A stretch of DNA of 64,000 nt from Williamsia sterculiae (lineage in GTDB: Bacteria; Actinomycetota; Actinomycetes; Mycobacteriales; Mycobacteriaceae): NCBI RefSeq assembly GCF_900156495.1, contig NZ_FTNT01000001.1, positions 496,001-560,000 of the forward strand, given 5' to 3'. The notes beneath the pieces are model-generated. The model was not told the DNA's origin. It searched no databases and worked only from the letters and a program-made list of their open reading frames with translations. Position 1 is the first letter of the stretch. Every line of letters starts with the position of its first letter. The position numbers were made by a program, and so were the translations under genes. Positions 53,620 to 61,968 of the stretch are shown here, one piece after another.

Positions 53620-54222
53620 ATGGCACATCCGCGTGACTTCACCATGACCACCGCATCGCCCGCCAGTGCATGGCGTGGCACCGTATTCATGATGGCCGCG
53701 CTGTCGGCCGTCGGCGCCTTCCTCATCTCGATCTGCGTCTCGGCTCCGGCCGAGGCCGCACCACCGGTCGACGTGGTGGGCACCCTGACCCGAGCCGGGG
53801 TGCCCGCCGACGTCGCCGCGACGGCCGTGACGGCCACCCCGGCGGCGGCACTGGACACGGTGAACATCGTGAATCCGCGAGGCGGGTTCCTGGGCAACAA
53901 GATCGACGCCCGTATCGACCATCCGCGCGGCACCGTCACCGTGATCCAACGCTACATGGAGAACGAGAAGTCACAACTGTCCGTGGCCTGGGTCAACCTG
54001 CGCAACGGCCGTTCCGGCGTCAGTGGGTTCCCCAACGTGGTGCCGTCGGATCAGCGCCCCACGGGTTACCCCACCACCGACCGCACCGCGGTGCTGAACA
54101 CCGGTGCCGGTCCCGTGCTCATCCTGGTCTACGGGCGGGTGCCGTCGGAGACCAGCCTCATCCCGCTGAACCCCGAAGCGTTCGGTTATCTGACGCCGGC
54201 GCCCAGGGTCCTGACCGTCTGA
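53620..54222 (+). CDS. Secreted protein of unknown function
   Basis: 200 residues from ATG 53620, or 192 from ATG 53644 (MTTASPASAW). Signal peptide with hydrophobic core VFMMAALSAVGAFLISICV and cleavage site AEA-AP. The mature part is beta-rich (DARIDHPRGTVTVIQRYMENEKSQLSVAWVNLRNGRSGVS, here summarised as alternating hydrophobic strands) and has no cysteine. It could be a cell-wall-associated protein. It converges on the SsuD-like gene with only 3 bp between stops. Confidence 0.75.
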   Translation: MAHPRDFTMTTASPASAWRGTVFMMAALSAVGAFLISICVSAPAEAAPPVDVVGTLTRAGVPADVAATAVTATPAAALDTVNIVNPRGGFLGNKIDARIDHPRGTVTVIQRYMENEKSQLSVAWVNLRNGRSGVSGFPNVVPSDQRPTGYPTTDRTAVLNTGAGPVLILVYGRVPSETSLIPLNPEAFGYLTPAPRVLTV

Positions 54223-54225
54223 GAC

Positions 54226-55299
54226 TCACCGCAGCAACGGGAGCAGCTGGTTGCCCTGCCGTTCGATCTCGCGCAGATACGGGGTGTCCGACAGGACGAA
54301 GTGTGTGATGCCCAGGTCCTGGTACTTGCGCAGCGACGTGGCGACGTCGTGCGCCGACCCGACCAGCCAGGTGGTCGCGGCACCGCCACCGCCGTACCGT
54401 CCGGGCGCGGTGTAGAGGTTGTCATCCAGGACGTCACCGCGTTCGGCGAGGTCGAACAATCGCTGTTGACCGACCGCGTTGCGTCGATGTGGATTGGTGG
54501 CAGACGAGTCCGTACCGCGCGCCGCCGCCATCGTTGCGACCTTGGCCTCCGCATCGGACCACGCCTCTTCGGTGGTGTCCCGCACGAAGGTCGTTATCCG
54601 CAGCCCGAATTCGAGTGGGGCATGACGGCGACCGACCTCGTCGCTCAACTGACGTAATCGGGAGATGCGGTCGGCGACACCGTCGAGGGTCTCACCCCAG
54701 AACAGTTGGACGTCGGCCTCGGCGGCGGACACTCGTTCGGCCTCGGCGGACGCCCCGCCGAAGTACAGCGTGGGGTGGCGCCGCCTGGGACGTTCGGTGA
54801 TCCGCGGGGTGACCGTCGAGTCGTCCACGTGGAAGTGGTCACCGTGGAAGGTCACGTTCTCCTCGGTCCACAGTCGACGCACCAGGTGCAAGAACTCGGC
54901 GGTGCGCGCGTACCGGGCCTCGCGGTCGACGTGGTGATCGCCATACGCGGCCAGGTTGTCGATCCCCGACACGATGTTCACCCGAACCCTGCCGCCGGTC
55001 AGGTTGTCGAGAGTCGCTGCCGCAGAAGCGAAGTGGGCCGGCTGCCAGTATCCCGGGCGGATCGCGATCAACGGCTCGAAGCTGGTGGTGCGCGCGGCCA
55101 GCGCGGTGGCGACCGTGAAGGTGTCTGGTCGTTCCCATCCGGTGCCGATCAACGCGCCGATGAACCCGTTCTGCTCGAGCGCCACCGCATGGCTGGTCAG
55201 GGTCGCCAGGCTGTTGTGACCCTCGGTCGCGTCGTCACCGCGGTGCCCGGGTGCGTTCTGGTTGGGGATGTACCAGAGGACATCGGGTGATGGCGTCAT
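54226..55299 (-). CDS. SsuD-like flavin-dependent alkanesulfonate-type monooxygenase
   Basis: 357 residues from ATG 55299 (361 from ATG 55311; neither has a strong ribosome site). Luciferase fold with SsuD-type segments: TSHAVALEQNGFIGALIGTG, FEPLIAIRPGYWQPAHFASAAATLDNLTGGRVRVNIVSG, YFGGASAEAERVSA and the C-terminal LVGSAHDVATSLRKYQDLGITHFVLSDTPYLREIER. SsuD enzymes desulfonate alkanesulfonates using reduced FMN and oxygen. It diverges from the second monooxygenase operon and supports a sulfur-scavenging theme, though the substrate is not certain. Confidence 0.86.
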   Translation of the reverse strand: MTPSPDVLWYIPNQNAPGHRGDDATEGHNSLATLTSHAVALEQNGFIGALIGTGWERPDTFTVATALAARTTSFEPLIAIRPGYWQPAHFASAAATLDNLTGGRVRVNIVSGIDNLAAYGDHHVDREARYARTAEFLHLVRRLWTEENVTFHGDHFHVDDSTVTPRITERPRRRHPTLYFGGASAEAERVSAAEADVQLFWGETLDGVADRISRLRQLSDEVGRRHAPLEFGLRITTFVRDTTEEAWSDAEAKVATMAAARGTDSSATNPHRRNAVGQQRLFDLAERGDVLDDNLYTAPGRYGGGGAATTWLVGSAHDVATSLRKYQDLGITHFVLSDTPYLREIERQGNQLLPLLR

Positions 55300-55343
55300 T
55301 CCAGCGAACATACTGGCGGCATCACCGTCGGGTCATCTTGCAT

Positions 55344-55365
55344 TCACCGTGAGCGCAAGCGGTGA
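55344..55365. promoter_or_regulatory. Candidate operator between divergent SsuD-like and DszA-like genes
   Basis: Inverted repeat TCACCG (55344-55349) and CGGTGA (55360-55365) with a 10-bp spacer, interlocked with GAGCG...CGCTC. It lies in the short divergent region. Assignment rests only on symmetry and position. Confidence 0.3.
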
Positions 55366-55427
55366 CGCTCGGAGGGCCCACTGGTTGACTCGGTGCGAGC
55401 GGCTCTTCGCAGCGAAAGGATCCCGCT

Positions 55428-56666
55428 CTGACCAGGCAACTGCACCTCAACGTCAACATACTCAACGCGGGCGTGTTCGGTGGCTCGTGGCGATACCCGG
55501 GTACCGACGGCCTCGCGAGCTACTCGATCGACCACTACACCTCGATCGCTCGGAAGGCCGAAGAGGCGTCGCTCGACGCGGTGTTCCTGGCCGACAGCCC
55601 TGTTCTCGACCCCAGCATCCGACATCGCACCGGGAACAATCTGGAACCGTCGGTGGTGCTGGCCCGTGTCGCGGCGCAGACCGAACGGATCGGATTGATC
55701 GGGACGCTGTCGTCGTCGTACAACGACCCCGACGAACTCGCGCGCCGTCTCGGTGATCTCGACGTCGTGAGCGGTGGGCGTCTGGGGTGGAATGTGGTGA
55801 CCACGGCGGGGGCTGCGGCCGCGGCGAACTTCGGGCGCTCCGCCGAACCCGATCACGCGATCCGCTACCGCCGCGCCGCAGAGCTCACCGAGCACGTGGT
55901 GGCGGCGTGGGATGCGCGGACCGCGCTGGTGTCCCCGCAAGGTCGACCGGTGGTGGTACAGGCCGGGGGGTCCACCGACGGCAAGAAACTCGCGGCCCGA
56001 GTCGCCGAGGTGGTCTTCTCCGCCGAACAAGAGGTCGACAAGGCGGTGGCCTTCCGGACAGAACTGCGCGGTGCAGCAGCGGAACTCGGTCGTGACCCGG
56101 AAGGTCTGGTGATCCTGCCGGGGTTGTCCACCGTGCTGGGGAGTACCGAGGCCGAGGCTCGTGCCCGACGCGACCTGCTCGACGACCTGCTGCCCGATGC
56201 GTACGCACGAGCCCGCCTTGGAGGACAGCTGGGCTTCTCGCTCGACGGTCTCGACGACGACCAACCCATCCCGCCGGAGCTGTTGCACGATCCCGATTCC
56301 GCGGGCGGATCACAGACGTTCTACCGCGTGGTTCACGACATCATCGTCCGCGAGAACCCCACGCTCGGGCAGTTGTTGCGCACGCTGTCGGGCGGTGGTG
56401 GGCACCGGATCGTGGTCGGCACCCCCGAGCAGATCGCCGACGACATCGAGCTCTGGTTCCGACGCGGCGCCGCCGACGGATTCAACGTCATGCCCGACGT
56501 GCTGCCCTCGGGTTTCGACGACTTCGCCGAGCAGTTGGTCCCGGAGTTGCAGCGCCGTGGTCTGTTCCGCAGGGAGTACGACCACAACACCCTGCGCGGT
56601 CACCTCGGGCTGGGTCTACCACGCATACCGGCGATCACCCACCGCCATCTGTTGAGCGCGGGGTGA
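55428..56666 (+). CDS. DszA/NtaA-family FMN-dependent monooxygenase, module 2 (probable CTG start)
   Basis: 412 residues from CTG 55428. The conserved first beta-strand of this family (LTRQLHLNVNILNAGVFGGS) is encoded only if translation begins here. GAAAGGA lies 7 nt upstream, an in-frame TGA occurs at 55386, and no ATG, GTG or TTG exists in between. The next standard start, GTG 55473, would cut through the strand. Other family segments are LDAVFLADSPVLD, RLGWNVVTTAGAAAAANFG, RPVVVQAGGSTDGKKLA and GTPEQIADDIELWFRRGAADGFNVMPD. The same enzyme class as module 1, starting an operon of seven genes. Confidence 0.87.
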   Translation: MTRQLHLNVNILNAGVFGGSWRYPGTDGLASYSIDHYTSIARKAEEASLDAVFLADSPVLDPSIRHRTGNNLEPSVVLARVAAQTERIGLIGTLSSSYNDPDELARRLGDLDVVSGGRLGWNVVTTAGAAAAANFGRSAEPDHAIRYRRAAELTEHVVAAWDARTALVSPQGRPVVVQAGGSTDGKKLAARVAEVVFSAEQEVDKAVAFRTELRGAAAELGRDPEGLVILPGLSTVLGSTEAEARARRDLLDDLLPDAYARARLGGQLGFSLDGLDDDQPIPPELLHDPDSAGGSQTFYRVVHDIIVRENPTLGQLLRTLSGGGGHRIVVGTPEQIADDIELWFRRGAADGFNVMPDVLPSGFDDFAEQLVPELQRRGLFRREYDHNTLRGHLGLGLPRIPAITHRHLLSAG

Positions 56667-56676
56667 GGGGCAACCG

Positions 56677-57600
56677 ATGAGCATTCTGCTGGAACTGACG
56701 GTCGGGGAGCGGGTCTCGGATACCGCGGCATCGGTGGTGTCCCTGACGGAGGCCGACCACCTCACCCACGTGGCGCACGAAGTGGGCGTGACGGGCATCC
56801 GCCTGGTGGATTCCGCACCCGGTGCCGTGGTGGTGGATCCGTCGATCACCGCCGCGTACCTCGCTGGACGGTATCCGGGGCTCGGCTTCCTGGTCGACGC
56901 GCCGACCACCCACAACTCGCCGTACAACCTGGCCCGCCGGATCCTGTCCCTGGATCGGTCCACCGACGGGCGAGCGGGCGTGGTGCTGCGCACCGGTCGC
57001 GGTGACGAGGTCAGCGACGCCGTGACACCGCGTCCGCCGACCGACGACCCGGCTCGACGGCATCGGGAGTACGCACAGCTGCTCGCCGCATTGTGGGAGT
57101 CATTCCCCCGCGACGCGTTACGCGGCGATCAAGAGCGGGCCGTCGTCGCCGACGACGCGCTGATCAGGCCGGTGCATCACCAGGGGAGCTTCTACCGGGT
57201 GGCGGGCCCCTTGGACGGCCCGTCATCGGTGCAGGGCCGCCCTGTGCTGGCGGTCGTCGCCGCAGATCCGGTCGACCTCGGTAACGTGCTCGCCATCGCC
57301 GACGTGGTGATCACCGACCTCGACACGGCACCCGCGGCGGTCTCGGCCGCGGCCGACGTCGCCGGGCGTACGCGTACCGACATCGCGGTGCTGGCCCGTA
57401 CCGTCACCGTCGACGACCCACAGGAATTGTCGGCGCGGGCTTCTCGTGCCGGGGTCGACGGTTGGGTTGTCGCGCCGACCGGTGACGCGCGCACAGTGCA
57501 CGCCGCGATACGTCGGCTGGAGGATCTGCAGTCGCCGGACTCCGGCGGCACGCTGCGCTCACTGCTGGGACTTCCGCAGCCGGCCACGGTGACCGCGTGA
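56677..57600 (+). CDS. Short, divergent luciferase-like (LLM) protein, module 2
   Basis: 307 residues. It retains [29 protein letters not shown] and HHQGSFYRVAGPLDGPSSVQGRPVLAVV, aligning with the DszA segments YNLARR...GRA and FFSVAGPL...QGRPVLVQ, but loses the rest of the barrel and the usual C-terminal third. It is equivalent in length and position to the protein at 45701, though the two are only weakly similar. It lies between DszA-like and DszC-like genes, 10 bp after the first and overlapping the second (GTGA). It is possibly a non-catalytic subunit. Confidence 0.72.
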   Translation: MSILLELTVGERVSDTAASVVSLTEADHLTHVAHEVGVTGIRLVDSAPGAVVVDPSITAAYLAGRYPGLGFLVDAPTTHNSPYNLARRILSLDRSTDGRAGVVLRTGRGDEVSDAVTPRPPTDDPARRHREYAQLLAALWESFPRDALRGDQERAVVADDALIRPVHHQGSFYRVAGPLDGPSSVQGRPVLAVVAADPVDLGNVLAIADVVITDLDTAPAAVSAAADVAGRTRTDIAVLARTVTVDDPQELSARASRAGVDGWVVAPTGDARTVHAAIRRLEDLQSPDSGGTLRSLLGLPQPATVTA

Positions 57601-58772
57601 CCGCCCTGCCGATCGAGCGGAGGTCGGTCGCGGAGGTCCTGGCTCACCTCGCCGAGACCGCAGCGGCCCGCGAAGGTGAACGCGATTACGCCATCGACGA
57701 TGTCCGGGAACTCGCCCAGGCGGGGATCACGCTGACCGGGGTCGCACGGTCCGACGGTGGTGCGGGCGGCTCCGTTCGCGACGTGGTCGAGGTGGTCATC
57801 GACATCGCGCGTGCGGATTCGAATGTGGCGCAGGCGTTGCGGCCCACCTTCCTGGTCGCCCAGCAGATCGCCGAGCGGAAGGACGTACCGTTCCGCGACA
57901 CCAACCTCGCGCGGTTGCGAGCCGGTGCCCTGTTCGCGGGCACGGCCAACGAGCGCACCGGCGGTGCCAGTGGCAGCATCTCCGCGACGGCGCGACGCGT
58001 CGAGGGCGGCCACATCGTCACCGGTGTCAAGTACTACTCGACCGGTGGGCTGTACGCGTCGTACTTCTCCACACAGGCGTTGACCGAGGACGGTGAGGCT
58101 CTGCGGTTCACCATCCCGGTCGACCGCCCGGGTCTGCGCCGCCTCGACGACTTCGACGCGATAGGGCAGCGACTGACCCAGAGCGGTTCGACCCATCTCG
58201 ACGAGGTGTTCGTCGCCGACGAGGAGTCTTATCGTGCCGCGGATGTCGGGTCGGATAATCCGTGGCCGGGATCGTTTGCGCAGCTCTACCTCGCCGCCGT
58301 GCAGGCGGGTATCGCCGTACGTGCCCTCGACGACGCCGTGCAGTTCGTCCGGGAACGCGCCCGACCGATCAAACACAGTTCCGCGCAGTCGAGTTCGGAC
58401 GACCCGTATGTGCAGCAGACGGTGGGGGAGATCGGCGCCCGTTCACAGACCGCGCGCGCGGTGGTCCTTCTCGCCGCCGAGGCGTTGCAGGATCGCCGCG
58501 GACCGACCGGTGAGGTGGCGAGATCCGCGGCCGCGGCGGCCGCGGTGCAGGTGGCCGAGGCCGGCGTCATCGCGATCGAGTCCGCACTGCGTGCGTCGGA
58601 GCTGCTCTTCGACGTGGCGGGCGGCTCGATCACCGACCGTGCTCTCGGGTTCGACAGGCACTGGCGCAACGCCCGGACGGCGGCCAACCACAATCCACGG
58701 CAGTGGAAGGCCGCGGTCGCCGGCGCGTATCACATCAGCGGTGCCGAGCCGCCCACCACCGGACTGTTCTGA
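57597..58772 (+). CDS. DszC/SfnB-like flavin-dependent monooxygenase, module 2
   Basis: 391 residues from GTG 57597 (GTGA overlap with the short LLM gene). Acyl-CoA dehydrogenase fold with DszC-type patterns: GVKYYSTGGLYASYFSTQ and the C-terminal FDRHWRNARTAANHNPRQWKAAVAGAYHI. The first 60 residues are shorter than in the module 1 protein. It probably hydroxylates or oxidises the substrate at sulfur or a similar atom with reduced FMN and oxygen. An aldo/keto reductase gene follows after 10 bp. Confidence 0.86.
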   Translation: MTALPIERRSVAEVLAHLAETAAAREGERDYAIDDVRELAQAGITLTGVARSDGGAGGSVRDVVEVVIDIARADSNVAQALRPTFLVAQQIAERKDVPFRDTNLARLRAGALFAGTANERTGGASGSISATARRVEGGHIVTGVKYYSTGGLYASYFSTQALTEDGEALRFTIPVDRPGLRRLDDFDAIGQRLTQSGSTHLDEVFVADEESYRAADVGSDNPWPGSFAQLYLAAVQAGIAVRALDDAVQFVRERARPIKHSSAQSSSDDPYVQQTVGEIGARSQTARAVVLLAAEALQDRRGPTGEVARSAAAAAAVQVAEAGVIAIESALRASELLFDVAGGSITDRALGFDRHWRNARTAANHNPRQWKAAVAGAYHISGAEPPTTGLF

Positions 58773-58782
58773 GGAGGACATC

Positions 58783-59832
58783 ATGACCATCGCACCGTCC
58801 CGGGTGCTCGGCCGCACCGGTGTGCGTGTCACGCCACTGACGTTGGGCACCATGAACTTCGGCAGGTGGCAGGACGAGACGACCAGTCTCGCGATCATCG
58901 ATGCCGCGCTGCAGGCGGGTATCTCTGTCATCGACACCGCCGACGTCTACGGCGACGGGCGGTCTGAGGAGATCGTCGGCAAGGCGATCAGCGGTCGTCG
59001 CGACGACGTGTTCCTCGCCACCAAATTCCATGGTCAGGTGGGTGACGATCCGCGTCACGCGGGGAACTCGCGATGGTGGATCGTGCGTGCCGTGGAAGAC
59101 AGTCTGCGTCGGCTCGGCACCGACCACATAGACCTCTATCAGGCGCATCGACCCGACCCGCGGACCAACCTGCTGGAGACCCTGCAGACCCTGAACGACC
59201 TGATCACGCAGGGCAAGATCCGGTACTTCGGCACCTCGGTGTTCCCCGCCCACCGCCAGGTGGAGGCGCACTGGTTGGCCGAGAAGTACGGACTCATCGG
59301 ACCGCACACCGAACAACTCCCGTACTCGCTACTGGTGCGGGGTGCCGAGCGTGAGGTGTTCCCGGTGACCCGCGCCTACGGCGTGGGGGTGCTGTCCTAC
59401 GGTCCGCTCGCCGCGGGGTGGCTGTCGGGTAGGTACCGCGTCGACGGGCAGCAACCCGAATCGGCTCGGGCGGCGCTGATCCCGGGTCGCTTCGACATCG
59501 GGGCGGCGCAGAACCGACGCAAGCTGGAGGCGGCGGATGCACTGGCCCGTCTCGCCGAGGACCGCGGGCTGACCCTGGTCGACCTGGCCATCGGATTCGC
59601 CACCGAACATCCCGCGGTGAGCAGCGTGATCATCGGCCCGCGCACCGCCGAACACCTCGACGCGTACGTGCGGGCGTCATCCACCGTGCTCGACGCCGAC
59701 ACCCTCGACCGCATCGACGAGATCGTGGCCCCGGGAACCCAGTTCGTCGAACGCGACACCGGCGTCGACACCCCGTCGCTACAGCCCGAGGCGCTACGTC
59801 ACAATCCCGCGACGCAACCCGTCACCCTCTGA
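58783..59832 (+). CDS. Aldo/keto reductase 1 in the second monooxygenase operon
   Basis: 349 residues from ATG 58783, with GAGGAGG upstream. The catalytic tetrad is visible: Asp51, Tyr56 (DTADVYG), Lys81 (ATKFHG) and His122 (AHRPDP). The N-terminus LGRTGVRVTPLTLGTMNFG is typical of bacterial AKRs. It would reduce an aldehyde or ketone with NADPH. In this operon the likely job is handling a carbonyl released by the monooxygenases; that is inference. Confidence 0.9.
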   Translation: MTIAPSRVLGRTGVRVTPLTLGTMNFGRWQDETTSLAIIDAALQAGISVIDTADVYGDGRSEEIVGKAISGRRDDVFLATKFHGQVGDDPRHAGNSRWWIVRAVEDSLRRLGTDHIDLYQAHRPDPRTNLLETLQTLNDLITQGKIRYFGTSVFPAHRQVEAHWLAEKYGLIGPHTEQLPYSLLVRGAEREVFPVTRAYGVGVLSYGPLAAGWLSGRYRVDGQQPESARAALIPGRFDIGAAQNRRKLEAADALARLAEDRGLTLVDLAIGFATEHPAVSSVIIGPRTAEHLDAYVRASSTVLDADTLDRIDEIVAPGTQFVERDTGVDTPSLQPEALRHNPATQPVTL

Positions 59833-59848
59833 AAGGTTCAACCGAGAC

Positions 59849-60880
59849 ATGTCGTACGGAACATTCGAGACCACCTACACCGCCGCACCGGACCGGTATG
59901 AGAGCAGCACCTTCCGGCGGGCCGGGAAGTCGGGTCTCGACCTGCCGGCTTTCTCGTTCGGACTGTGGCAGAAATTTGGAACGGACTACCCGTTCCAGAC
60001 GCAGCGCGAGATCATCCTGCACGCCTTCGACCTCGGCATCACCCACTTCGACAACGCGGATCGGTACGGACCGCCGCATCGCGCCGCACAGCAGAACTTC
60101 GGCAAGGTGCTCGCATCCGACCTCGCACCGCACCGCGACGAGATCGTGCTGTCGACCAAGGCGGGCAACCCCATCGGTCCGAGCCCCTATCTCAAGGGCG
60201 GTTCCCGGAAGACGTTGTTGAACTCGCTGGAACACAGCCTCCGCGACCTCGGCACCGACTACGTCGACATCTTCTACCACCACCGGCCGGACGAAACGAC
60301 GCCGATCGAGGAGACCGTCGCGGCGTTGGCCGCGGCGGTGCAACAGGGCAAGGCGCTCTACGTGGGCATCTCGAACTACCCCACCGATCAAGCACACAGG
60401 ATCGCCGACCTGCTGGCGGCGGCCGGTGTCCCGTTGCTCGTCCACCAACCCCGCTACTCGATCTTCGACCGCACCATCGAACGCAACGGACTACTCGATC
60501 TCGCCGAGAGCGACGGTTTCGGTCTCGTCGTGTATTCACCGTTGGCGCAGGGTCTGCTGACCGACAAGTACCTCGAGACGATCCCCGACGGTGCGCGTGC
60601 GGTGAACAGCACCTTCCTCAGCCCGGACGTGATCACCGACACCTACCGGAGCCGGGCCGCCGAACTGAACAAGCTCGCCGAGGCACGGGGACAGTCGCTG
60701 GCACAGTTGGCCCTGCAGTGGGTGTTGCGGCGACCGGCGGTGACCTCGGCGTTGGTCGGGGCGAGTTCCACCGCGCAGCTGGACCACAACGTGCGCGCGC
60801 TGGACTTCGCGCCGTTGACCGACGCCGAGCTCGCCATCATCGACGAGCACGGCGTCGACGGCACCGGACTGAACCGGTGA
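59849..60880 (+). CDS. Aldo/keto reductase 2 (YghZ/Kv-beta-like)
   Basis: 343 residues from ATG 59849. Tetrad Asp68, Tyr73 (FDNADRYG), Lys104 (STKAG) and His145 (YHHRPD). The DNADRYGPPHRAAQQNFGKVL segment and length resemble YghZ-type L-glyceraldehyde-3-phosphate reductases and Kv-beta-like AKRs rather than its neighbour. The gene begins 16 bp after the first reductase gene and overlaps the following LLM gene (GTGA). Confidence 0.88.
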   Translation: MSYGTFETTYTAAPDRYESSTFRRAGKSGLDLPAFSFGLWQKFGTDYPFQTQREIILHAFDLGITHFDNADRYGPPHRAAQQNFGKVLASDLAPHRDEIVLSTKAGNPIGPSPYLKGGSRKTLLNSLEHSLRDLGTDYVDIFYHHRPDETTPIEETVAALAAAVQQGKALYVGISNYPTDQAHRIADLLAAAGVPLLVHQPRYSIFDRTIERNGLLDLAESDGFGLVVYSPLAQGLLTDKYLETIPDGARAVNSTFLSPDVITDTYRSRAAELNKLAEARGQSLAQLALQWVLRRPAVTSALVGASSTAQLDHNVRALDFAPLTDAELAIIDEHGVDGTGLNR

Positions 60881-61968
60881 CCGCACCCGCCGGTGCGCTG
60901 ATCGGGGCGGGGGTGCCCGACGGACGACCCTTCCGCCTCAACTTCCTCCTGCATCTCGACAACGATCTGGACCCGGCGACCGCCTACCGGCAGGCCATCG
61001 AACTGTTCGTCGCCGCCGAACACCTCGGTTACGACTCCGGGTGGGTGATCCAACGACACTTCCGGCAGGGCAACGAGCACGTGTCCGCACCCTTGGTGGT
61101 GCTCGCGGCGATCGCCCAGCACACCCGGCGGATCGGTCTGGGAACCGGTGTGCTGGTGCTCCCGCTGGAGGACCCGCTGCGGGTGGCCGAGGATGCCGCG
61201 ACCCTGGACGAGATCGCTGGTGGACGACTGGAACTGGGAATCGGGTCCGGTCCGTTCACCGGTGCCTGGGAAGCCTTCGGCAAGGACCTCACCGCACGGC
61301 ATCAGCTGTACGAGGAGTCGGTGAACAGACTGCACGACGTCCTCGACGGCCGCCCGCTCAACTCGCTGCACGAGCGCCTGCACCCACCCGCGCCGGGGTT
61401 GCGGTCACGGTTGTGGCAGGCCACCACCAGTGCTCCCGAGCACGCGAAGTCGGCTGCGCAGGCGGCGGCCCGCGCCGGGGACGGGTTGCAGCTGTCACGT
61501 GCGCACACGTTCGGTGGGGGCACCACCCGCGAAGCGCAGCAACGTCAGGCGGAGTGGGTCGAGGCGTACCGGGAGGCGTGGGCGCCGACCGACCGGGAAC
61601 CGCGCGTGCAGGTCTCGCGGGCGGTGTACCCGCACGAGGATCGTGACGAGGCGATCCGACTGGTCACTCCCGGTGTGCGCCGCTGGCAGAGCTGGAGTTC
61701 CACGGGGGCGCCGAGTCACACAGGTTCGGTGGAGGAGTACCTCGTCGCCGATCACGCCCTGATCGGACCGAGCGAGGAGCTGGCGGGTGAGCTGTCCGAG
61801 GATCCCGCGTTGCGCCATGCCACCGATCTGCTGATCAGCTTCGTACCCGGTGTTCCCGATCTCGGCGAACATCTGCGCCTGCTGGAGGCCGGAGCCAGAG
61901 ATCTCGCACCCGCGCTGGGCTGGACGCCCCGGTCAGAGGGGGACCTCGGGAGAAGGGCAACACCGTGA
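60877..61968 (+). CDS. LLM-class flavin-dependent oxidoreductase
   Basis: 363 residues from GTG 60877 (GTGA overlap). Full-length luciferase-like barrel: AAEHLGYDSGWVIQRHF, TRRIGLGTGVLVLPLEDPLRVAEDAATLDEIAGGRLELGIGSG in outline, and a C-terminal region with RAVYPHEDRDEAIRL. It is a different branch from the DszA and SsuD types here, closer to general bacterial-luciferase-like monooxygenases. It is followed by another coupled DszA-family gene. Confidence 0.86.
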   Translation: MTAPAGALIGAGVPDGRPFRLNFLLHLDNDLDPATAYRQAIELFVAAEHLGYDSGWVIQRHFRQGNEHVSAPLVVLAAIAQHTRRIGLGTGVLVLPLEDPLRVAEDAATLDEIAGGRLELGIGSGPFTGAWEAFGKDLTARHQLYEESVNRLHDVLDGRPLNSLHERLHPPAPGLRSRLWQATTSAPEHAKSAAQAAARAGDGLQLSRAHTFGGGTTREAQQRQAEWVEAYREAWAPTDREPRVQVSRAVYPHEDRDEAIRLVTPGVRRWQSWSSTGAPSHTGSVEEYLVADHALIGPSEELAGELSEDPALRHATDLLISFVPGVPDLGEHLRLLEAGARDLAPALGWTPRSEGDLGRRATP

